DNA of 64,000 nucleotides from Pyxidicoccus xibeiensis (GTDB lineage: Bacteria > Myxococcota > Myxococcia > Myxococcales > Myxococcaceae), in contig NZ_JAJVKV010000016.1 of NCBI RefSeq assembly GCF_024198175.1, positions 1 through 64,000 of the forward strand, written 5' to 3'. Below the pieces are notes generated by a model that saw only the letters and a program-made list of their open reading frames with translations, was not told the DNA's origin and did no database searches. This document shows, one piece after another, positions 58,428 to 64,000 of the stretch (position 1 is its first letter; every line of letters begins with the position of its first letter). Made by a program: the position numbers and the translations under genes.

Positions 58428-59978
58428 CTACGGCACCGGCGTGAGCAGGGCGCCCCCGGGGGGGCCGCCATTGATGTCCGTCTCCACGGCGATCTGCCCC
58501 CGGTCATTGATGGCCCGTGCGTTGGTGAGCGTCCCCAGCAGCGGGAGGTCCACCAGCCCGGAGAGGTCCAGCGCGACGCCGTCCTGCCACAGGAAGGCGA
58601 GCGTCGTTCCGAACCGTGACTCCGTCTGGCCGACCACCTGCCCATGGTTGTTCACGTCGAAGACCCGCAGGGTCGTCTCTTCGTCCGGAGCGAGGTACGT
58701 GAAGGCCCCGTTCCTCCACACGAAGGCCCCATCGCCGGTGTTCCCGACGACGGTGCCGTCCTCGCTCATGGCCACGGCCCGTCCCCCGGTCGTGCCCCAG
58801 CTGTTACTGACCGACAGGGTCGAGAGCTGCCCATCGCGGAAGATGAAGGGCGTCTGGCTCGTGCTGGAAGCGACGCTCAAGCCGACGAGGTGCCCCTGGG
58901 AGGTGATGTCCAGAGGATAGGCTGCGTACCCTCCGAGGGTGCCCAGGTCGTTCAGCTGGCCATTCCTCCACACCACGGCATGGGCCGCGCCTTCGCCGCC
59001 CACCCAGCGGGAGTGGGTGAAGCCGGCCACCTCGCCCTGATTGTTGATGGCGACCGCGTGCATGTCCGGCCCGGGGGACACGGAGAGGTCGGTGGCCTGT
59101 CCCTCCTGCCAGGAGAACGCCCGGATGGCGGTCCAGCCGAGACCGAAGTCCCCCACCACCTGTCCGTGGTCGTTGATGTCCCATGCGACGCTTTCCCCCT
59201 CGAGGCCCAGGTCGATGACCGGCCCGCCCCGCCAGACAAAGGCGTGGCGATCGATGCTCCCCACCACGTGCCCGTGCTCGTTCAGGTTCGTCACCTCCAC
59301 CGTCAGGGCGAGCGGCGTGCCGAACTCCGTGAGCGTGTACCCCTTGCCGACCACCAGCGTGAAGTCCCGGCGAATGCCCTCGAAGTCGGCGGTGACGGTC
59401 ACCTTGCCCGGCGCCAGCCCCGTCACCTTCGCGCCATATGGGGTGGCGCTGACCGACGCGATGGTGGAGTCGGAGCTGGACCAGCGCATGTCCCGGACGG
59501 CATCGGGAAGCCTGTTCAAGCCGATGTCATACGCGTCGGCGAGCAGCACCACCTCGCTGCCCACCTTGAGCGTCGGAAGGTACTGCTCGAGCCTCGGCAG
59601 GTGTCGACCCTCCATCACCACCCCCACGAATGCCGCCCGCGAGCGGACGTTGATGCGCTGCCGCCCCTGCTTTCCCTCGCTCGTGGCTACGATATCGGTG
59701 ATGCCCACGCTCACTCCGGTGAGCAGGCCGGTGTCATCCACCGTGGCCACCGAGGGGTCCTCGCTTCGCCAGGTGATGGCACGTCCTTCGAGCGGCTTCC
59801 GCTTGCCGTCGCGCGCCTCCGCGGTGAACTGGAGTGTCTCGTTGACCCACAGGTAGGCCGTGGGCGCGGTGACCACGATGTCCTCGACTCGACCTCCGTC
59901 GTCTCCATTGCAGGAGGTCAGCACCACGAGGGTCACGACACGAAGGAGCAAGGTAGCGGGATACGAGAATCGACCCAT
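58428..59978 (-). CDS. Lipoprotein with Big domains and HAF repeats
   Basis: The protein has 516 residues. The start at 59978 follows GGGAGG. A lipoprotein signal ends V-L-T-S-C (about residue 23). Two Big2-type Ig domains (about 30-205, e.g. I-T-W-R-S-E-D-P-S-V-A-T-V, then W-S-S-S-D-S-T-I-A-S-V) precede six to seven HAF-type repeats (I-N-D-H-G-Q-V-V-G, A-F-V-W-R-N-G, D-L-G-T-L-G-G) forming a propeller-like domain. Exposed on the outer membrane presumably; no enzymatic residues. Convergent with the ImpE gene. Confidence 0.8.
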   Translation of the reverse strand: MGRFSYPATLLLRVVTLVVLTSCNGDDGGRVEDIVVTAPTAYLWVNETLQFTAEARDGKRKPLEGRAITWRSEDPSVATVDDTGLLTGVSVGITDIVATSEGKQGRQRINVRSRAAFVGVVMEGRHLPRLEQYLPTLKVGSEVVLLADAYDIGLNRLPDAVRDMRWSSSDSTIASVSATPYGAKVTGLAPGKVTVTADFEGIRRDFTLVVGKGYTLTEFGTPLALTVEVTNLNEHGHVVGSIDRHAFVWRGGPVIDLGLEGESVAWDINDHGQVVGDFGLGWTAIRAFSWQEGQATDLSVSPGPDMHAVAINNQGEVAGFTHSRWVGGEGAAHAVVWRNGQLNDLGTLGGYAAYPLDITSQGHLVGLSVASSTSQTPFIFRDGQLSTLSVSNSWGTTGGRAVAMSEDGTVVGNTGDGAFVWRNGAFTYLAPDEETTLRVFDVNNHGQVVGQTESRFGTTLAFLWQDGVALDLSGLVDLPLLGTLTNARAINDRGQIAVETDINGGPPGGALLTPVP

Positions 59979-60213
59979 GGGACCTCCCGGGGATGGGGGG
60001 GCGCCGCCGATGGATGCGCCAACCGTCAAGCTACGGCGGATGCGGAGCCTCGTTCAAGCAACTGGGTTGCTGAGTTCGCAATGCTCGACGGTTCGGGCAC
60101 GAACCAGGGGGCCGGGTACCGCGACATCGGGAACAGAGCCTGAGGAGGGCTGGACTCCGCTGGTGCGAGTGGACAGGCTCCCCGGGTCCAACGCTGGCCG
60201 TGAAGGAGTCGCC

Positions 60214-61185
60214 ATGAAGTACACGAATCTGGGTCGTTCGGGTCTGTCGGTCAGCCGCATCTGCCTGGGCACGATGAACTTCGGCTGGACGACCGAGGAG
60301 CCTGATGCACATGCCATCATGGACTCCGCGCTCGACAAGGGAATCAACTTCTTCGACACGGCGAACGTGTACGGCTGGGGTGAGAACAAGGGCCGTACGG
60401 AGCAAATCATCGGCAACTGGTTCGCCCAGGGAGGACGCCGGCGCGAGCGCACCGTGCTGGCGACCAAGGTCTACGGCCCGATGGGCGACTGGCCCAACGA
60501 GGGCAAGCTGTCCGCGCTCAACATCCGCCGGGCCCTGGACGCGAGCCTGAAGCGGCTGAAGACCGACTACATCGACCTGTACCAGTTCCACCACGTGGAC
60601 CGCGCCACGCCGTGGGAGGAGATATGGCAGGCGATGGAGGTCGCGGTGGCCCAGGGCAAGGTGCTCTACGTGGGCAGCAGCAACTTCGCCGGGTGGCACA
60701 TCGCGCAGGCGCAGGCGGCGGCCGCGCAACGCCACTTCATGGGCCTGGTCAGCGAGCAGTCCCTCTACAACCTGCTGGCCCGGACGGTGGAGCTGGAGGT
60801 GCTGCCCGCCGCGCGGCACTACGGCCTGGGAGTCCTGCCGTGGTCACCGCTCCAGGGAGGCCTGCTGGGCGGAGTCCTGCGCAAGGAGCGCGAGGGGAAG
60901 CGCCGGCTCGAAGGACGCGCGCAGGAGGCACTCCAGAAGAACCGCGAGCGCATCGAGGGCTACGAGAAGCTCGCGGAGGAGCTGGGCCACGAGCCAGGCG
61001 ATGTCGCGCTGGCCTGGCTGCTCCACCAGCCCGCAGTCACGGCGCCCATCGTCGGACCGCGCACCTCCGGGCAGCTCGAGTCCGCGCTGCGCGCGCTGGA
61101 GGTGAAGCTCGACGAGAAGGCGCTGGCGCGGCTGGATGAGCTCTTCCCGGGCCACAAGCCCGCGCCGGAGGACTACGCCTGGTAG
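60214..61185 (+). CDS. Aldo/keto reductase
   Basis: The protein has 323 residues from the ATG at 60214 with GAAGGAG upstream. The AKR tetrad is visible: Asp in F-F-D-T-A-N-V-Y, Tyr in that same block, Lys in L-A-T-K-V-Y-G, His in Y-Q-F-H-H-V-D. The V-L-P-W-S-P-L-Q-G-G and P-I-V-G-P-R-T blocks bind NADPH. It belongs to the YajO/voltage-channel-beta-like branch. Reduces aldehydes or ketones in the cytoplasm; substrate unknown. No operon partner: a GC-rich hairpin follows the stop. Confidence 0.85.
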   Translation: MKYTNLGRSGLSVSRICLGTMNFGWTTEEPDAHAIMDSALDKGINFFDTANVYGWGENKGRTEQIIGNWFAQGGRRRERTVLATKVYGPMGDWPNEGKLSALNIRRALDASLKRLKTDYIDLYQFHHVDRATPWEEIWQAMEVAVAQGKVLYVGSSNFAGWHIAQAQAAAAQRHFMGLVSEQSLYNLLARTVELEVLPAARHYGLGVLPWSPLQGGLLGGVLRKEREGKRRLEGRAQEALQKNRERIEGYEKLAEELGHEPGDVALAWLLHQPAVTAPIVGPRTSGQLESALRALEVKLDEKALARLDELFPGHKPAPEDYAW

Positions 61186-61201
61186 GGGGCTGAGCGGTGA
61201 G

Positions 61202-61224
61202 GGGCGGGGGCGTGGCTCCCGCCC
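61202..61224 (+). terminator. Hairpin after the aldo/keto reductase gene
   Basis: GGGCGGGGGC (61202-61211) pairs with GCTCCCGCCC (61215-61224), ten pairs with one G-T and a 3-base loop, 17 bases after the stop codon. No T-tract follows. Confidence 0.5.
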
Positions 61225-61297
61225 TACTTCGCCACGGGTTGTCGCAGGGGGCGGAGCAGGCCCGCACGGTCGAGCAGCTCCTGGCCCCGGGCGGCGC

Positions 61298-61459
61298 CAG
61301 CCTGTCCGTGGAGGAGAGGCCCAGGCCGTCCTCCAGCAAGGAGAGGCAGTCGCCCGGTGCCTCATACGCCCGGCACCACCGCCCGTAGTCCTTGCGCAGC
61401 GCGAGCTGCCACACCGTGTCGGCAGCTCTGCCGTAGCCGGAGGTCGACGCGCGGGCTCG
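61298..61459 (-). pseudogene. Fragment of a SitA-like myxobacterial lipoprotein toxin N-domain
   Basis: A 54-residue stretch of one minus frame reads Y-G-R-A-A-D-T-V-W, then Y-G-R-W-C-R, then G-D-C-L-S-L-L-E-D-G-L-G-L-S-S-T-D-R-L. That is the order of conserved residues (R-W-C, G-D-C-L-x-L-L-E, D-x-R) I know from the shared N-terminal region of myxobacterial SitA-type polymorphic toxins. There is no start, signal peptide or toxin domain, and the frame loses resemblance after 61298. It is a relic left between two intact plus-strand genes. Confidence 0.45.
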
Positions 61460-61583
61460 GGCTGTGCCCCGGGCCGGTGGGACAGGCGATGGACTGGCGA
61501 TTGGCCAGCCAGGGGCGATGCAGGCTACAGATGGGCCGGGCGACACCAGACTCGCCGTGCACCTCTCACCGGAGGTCTGCCCC

Positions 61584-62735
61584 GTGCGCATCCCCATTCC
61601 GCTGTGGGCCTTGCTGGTCCTCATCCCCCTGCACCCGCATGCCGACCCGGCGCCAACCCGGCGTGCCGCCAGCGCTCCCGGGCGCGCAGCGCAGCGGGCC
61701 GAGCCCACCGTGGCAATCGACCGGGCACTCGAGCGGCGCGTGGACGCCATCCTCACCGAGGAGATGCAGCGGCAGGAACTGCCTGGCGCCATCGTCGCGG
61801 TGGTGCGGGGTGGAACCGTCGTCGTGAAGAAGGGGTACGGCGAGAAGCGGCGCGGCGGCGGCGAGCGGCCGGACTCCGCCACCGTCTTCCACATCGGCTC
61901 GCTCTCCAAGGCGCTGGCCGCGGTAGGCGCACTGACGCTGGTGCAACGTGGCCAGCTCGGCCTGGACGTGCCGGCTTCGCGCTACCTGCCCGAGCTTCCC
62001 CCGGCCTGGCGCGCCATCACCGTGCGCCAGTTCCTGGCGCACTCGAGCGGCATCGGGGACAAGACCGGCAAACCGGCCACCTGGAAGGAGGCGCTCGCCA
62101 ACTACTCAGGAGTGCCGCTCACCTTCGACCCGGGCACGCGCAACGACTACACCAACTTCAACTACGTGGTGGTCGGCAGGCTGGTGGAGTCGGCCAGCGG
62201 CCGGCCCTTCGTCACCTTCATGCGCGAGGACGTCTGGCGTCCCCTGGGCATGGTGGACACGGGCTACCCGGCCACCGCGCGCAACCTCGCCACCGGCCAC
62301 GAGCTGAAGAAGGGCGCCTGGCGGGAGATGCTCCCCGAGCCCCAGGGCCTCTACGGCGTGCCCTCCGGGTTCCTCTCCACGACGCTGGATGACCTGGTGC
62401 GGCTGCACGCCGCCCTCGAGCGCAACGCCGCGCTCGACGCGGCCACGCGCGAGGAGATGCTCACGCCCTACCCGGCGGAGAAGAAGCGCGGCGCTGGCAT
62501 GGTGCTCGGCTGGAACGCGAGCCGGGTGGGTGGGCGCAAGGGCACGCTCGTCGTCAGCAAGAACGGCGCGGCGGACGGCTTCTCCAGCCTCTTCACCTGG
62601 CTGCCCGGCCGCGGCGACGCGGTCATCGTGGTGGTCAACCGCAAGGGCGAGGGCGTGGAGACAGCACGCATCGTGGCGCTGCTGGTAGAGGCGGCCTTCG
62701 GGCTCGAGCTGCGCGCGCTGGGAGAGGAGGGCTGA
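61584..62735 (+). CDS. Exported beta-lactamase-family serine hydrolase
   Basis: The protein has 383 residues. GTG at 61584 is chosen because GGAGGT lies seven bases upstream and it starts a signal peptide (R-I-P-I-P-L-W-A-L-L-V-L). The class C/penicillin-binding fold shows the nucleophile tetrad S-L-S-K (in H-I-G-S-L-S-K), Y-T-N (in N-D-Y-T-N-F-N-Y) and a C-terminal triad region (N-G-A-A-D-G). Members include esterases, D-aminopeptidases and peptidoglycan hydrolases; true beta-lactamase activity is not implied. Substrate unknown. It follows the toxin relic on the same strand as the aldo/keto reductase. Confidence 0.8.
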   Translation: MRIPIPLWALLVLIPLHPHADPAPTRRAASAPGRAAQRAEPTVAIDRALERRVDAILTEEMQRQELPGAIVAVVRGGTVVVKKGYGEKRRGGGERPDSATVFHIGSLSKALAAVGALTLVQRGQLGLDVPASRYLPELPPAWRAITVRQFLAHSSGIGDKTGKPATWKEALANYSGVPLTFDPGTRNDYTNFNYVVVGRLVESASGRPFVTFMREDVWRPLGMVDTGYPATARNLATGHELKKGAWREMLPEPQGLYGVPSGFLSTTLDDLVRLHAALERNAALDAATREEMLTPYPAEKKRGAGMVLGWNASRVGGRKGTLVVSKNGAADGFSSLFTWLPGRGDAVIVVVNRKGEGVETARIVALLVEAAFGLELRALGEEG

Positions 62736-62903
62736 GGAGGCGGGTCTTCCAGTCCGTCCAGCCCCGCTGCGGCTGCGTCTGCAAGCGAGGTAGGCCGCCG
62801 CGAGCCGGATGAACACCGGCGCGTGGCTGGCGCATGGTTCGCCAGGGCCTCGAAGGGCATCGAGAGCGGATACCCCTGGGTCATCCAGGAGTAGTCCGGC
62901 GGC

Positions 62904-63500
62904 TCAGCCCGAGACAGCGCGGCGCGAAGCGGGGCGTCGCGTGTGGCGAACGACGAGCTCGAGGAGCCTCGGGTGCTTCTCGAGCAGATTCACCCTGTGC
63001 GCCATGTGGAGAACGGACGCCAGGAGCACGTCAGCGGCGGAGAAGGCGTCTCCCGCGACGAACTCCCTTCCGCCCACCGCCTCGTCGAGGACCGTGAGCA
63101 CCTTCTCCAGGTGGACGCGCTGCTCCGAGAGGTCGCGCCGCTGTGCCTCGGGCAGCTCGGCGTTGCGCAGGTGCTCGAGGACCTGCGGCTCGAGCGTCAC
63201 CTGGGCGAAGAGCATCCACTGGAGATAGGGAGCGCGCTCCGCTGAGCCAGGCGCGGGCGCCAGGTGCTTCTCCGGAAAGCGGTCCGCCAGGTAGAGGCAG
63301 ATAGCAGTCGAGTCGAAGAGCCGGGTGTCTCCATCCACCAGCACCGGCAGCTCGCCGAAGGGTTGCAACGCCCGGTACTCCGGCGTGTCCTGCTCGTGCT
63401 TCGAAAGGTCGAGCCGCACCAGCTCATAGGGAATCCCCAGCTCTTCGAGGAGCCAGCGGGCCCGGGTGGCGCGCGTCCGGAGGGCGAAATAGAGCTTCAT
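62904..63500 (-). CDS. Glutathione S-transferase
   Basis: The protein has 198 residues. The thioredoxin-like N-domain (1-78) begins M-K-L-Y-F-A and holds the conserved cis-Pro region G-E-L-P-V-L-V-D-G and D-S-T-A-I-C-L-Y-L (glutathione binding). The helical C-domain has F-S-A-A-D-V-L-L-A-S-V. It conjugates glutathione to, or isomerises, small electrophiles in the cytoplasm. It is divergent from a LysR gene, with a dyad symmetric site directly upstream, so it is probably LysR-controlled. Confidence 0.85.
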   Translation of the reverse strand: MKLYFALRTRATRARWLLEELGIPYELVRLDLSKHEQDTPEYRALQPFGELPVLVDGDTRLFDSTAICLYLADRFPEKHLAPAPGSAERAPYLQWMLFAQVTLEPQVLEHLRNAELPEAQRRDLSEQRVHLEKVLTVLDEAVGGREFVAGDAFSAADVLLASVLHMAHRVNLLEKHPRLLELVVRHTRRPASRRAVSG

Positions 63501-63515
63501 GGAAGGCTCCTGCGA

Positions 63516-63535
63516 GTGAGCGGTGAGGCGCTCAC
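63516..63535. promoter_or_regulatory. Dyad upstream of the GST gene
   Basis: GTGAGCG (63516-63522) and CGCTCAC (63529-63535) form a 7-bp inverted repeat with 6 bases between, 15 bases before the GST start codon. A plausible regulator-binding site, perhaps for the divergent LysR protein. Confidence 0.4.
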
Positions 63536-63582
63536 CATCCCTTCATCCGCCCCGCGGGACAATGCGCGCACCCCGGACGCTT

Positions 63583-63601
63583 TGTCAGGCTAGGCTTGAC
63601 A
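63583..63601. promoter_or_regulatory. Dyad upstream of the LysR gene
   Basis: TGTCA and TGACA flank 9 bases (63583-63601), ending three bases before the LysR ATG. The sequence differs from the dyad before the GST gene. It may serve LysR autoregulation, but LysR boxes usually lie further upstream. Confidence 0.3.
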
Positions 63602-63604
63602 GTC

Positions 63605-64000
63605 ATGATCTCACCCGCCGACATGGTCCTGTTCGCAGCGGTCGTTCGCGAGGGCAGCTTCACCGGGGCGGCGCGCCGGTTTGGCATCACCAAGCAGAGC
63701 GTCAGTGAGCGCATCGGCAACCTGGAGGCGCGGCTCGGCGTCAGGCTCCTCGAGCGAACGACGCGCCGGCTGCGCGTCACAGGCTCGGGAGCGAGCTACT
63801 ACGAGCGGTGTGCCGAGATCGCCACGCAGATTGACGAGGCCAACAACGAAGTGCAGCGACGCCAGTCGGAGCCGGTGGGGCTGCTGCGCGTTTCCGCGCC
63901 CGTGTTCTACGGACGCCGCTACCTGGCCCCCGTGGTGCTGGAGTTCCTCGCCCGCTACCCCGAAGTGAGGGTGGAGCTCGTGCTGAGCAACCGCCGAGCC
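63605..64000 (+). CDS. LysR-family transcriptional regulator, 3' end outside window
   Basis: The frame is open from the ATG at 63605 to the last base (132 codons). The N-terminal winged helix is typical: M-V-L-F-A-A-V-V-R-E-G-S-F-T-G-A-A-R-R-F, V-S-E-R-I-G-N-L-E, L-G-V-R-L-L-E-R-T-T-R-R-L-R-V-T. The effector domain has begun (G-L-L-R-V-S-A-P-V-F-Y-G-R-R-Y-L-A-P). It belongs to the branch that regulates a divergent gene, here the GST. Confidence 0.85.
   Translation, partial: MISPADMVLFAAVVREGSFTGAARRFGITKQSVSERIGNLEARLGVRLLERTTRRLRVTGSGASYYERCAEIATQIDEANNEVQRRQSEPVGLLRVSAPVFYGRRYLAPVVLEFLARYPEVRVELVLSNRRA

Overview
The window is about 64 kb of high-GC chromosomal DNA that looks like a fruiting myxobacterium (Myxococcota, probably the Myxococcus/Corallococcus/Pyxidicoccus/Archangium group). 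The basis is the gene content: two TIGR02996 repeat-companion proteins, long RCC1, Kelch and HAF beta-propeller proteins with lipoprotein signals, a membrane Ser/Thr kinase with a Cys-rich outer tail, SUKH, ankyrin and MORN singletons, and a fragment resembling a SitA-type toxin. I saw no rRNA, tRNA, CRISPR array, complete insertion sequence or prophage. Both ends cut genes: an RCC1 protein at the left and a LysR regulator at the right.

Layout. 1-6 kb: two RCC1 proteins, the first a 150-nt tandem repeat, then an IS66 TnpB remnant. 6.3-9.5 kb: a beta-propeller gene, a secreted-protein gene broken by an in-frame TAG, and a TIGR02996 protein. 9.6-14.3 kb: a CHRD protein, an ECF sigma factor with a small membrane protein, a Ser/Thr kinase and a REC-PAS regulator. 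14.4-21.7 kb: three large exported proteins (lipoprotein, FN3-Kelch-Big lipoprotein, gingipain-like C25 protein). Embedded at 16.2-16.6 kb is a 30-residue peptide gene with its own promoter, ribosome binding site and intrinsic terminator, directly next to four 21-nt repeats. 21.9-35.5 kb: mostly unrelated single genes (SUKH, duplicated S41 protease, MORN/HEAT, TetR with a divergent target and two matching operators, SDR, TIGR02996, ankyrin, HEAT-SMI1). 35.5-39.1 kb: an SLC13-type permease with an upstream HAD-ATPase fusion that has lost its catalytic residues.

39.4-43.7 kb is the part I consider most likely to be undescribed biology. It is a tight five-gene minus-strand operon: GTP cyclohydrolase II homologue with a C-terminal extension, creatininase-family hydrolase, Coq4-like protein, and two short-chain dehydrogenases. 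The cyclohydrolase carries Met at the position where riboflavin-type enzymes have the active-site Tyr. That change is known to stop the reaction at the formylated pyrimidine FAPy, and creatininase-family enzymes (archaeal ArfB) deformylate FAPy. The operon therefore reads as a GTP-derived pathway, for a cofactor or natural product, followed by redox tailoring.

44-64 kb: a protein with a basic tail, an MFS exporter, a three-gene envelope operon (one gene frameshifted at a C7 run), a transposase graveyard (IS91-like and IS110-like fragments), two polytopic membrane proteins (one GT-C-like), a secreted HExxH protease with a crystallin domain, small lipoproteins, a DJ-1-like lipoprotein beside an AraC regulator, an orphan ImpE protein, a HAF-repeat lipoprotein, an aldo/keto reductase, a toxin fragment, a beta-lactamase-like hydrolase, and a GST divergent from a LysR gene. 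Start codons were moved inward where a ribosome binding site or signal peptide supported it. Functions rest on motifs read by eye; no database search was run.
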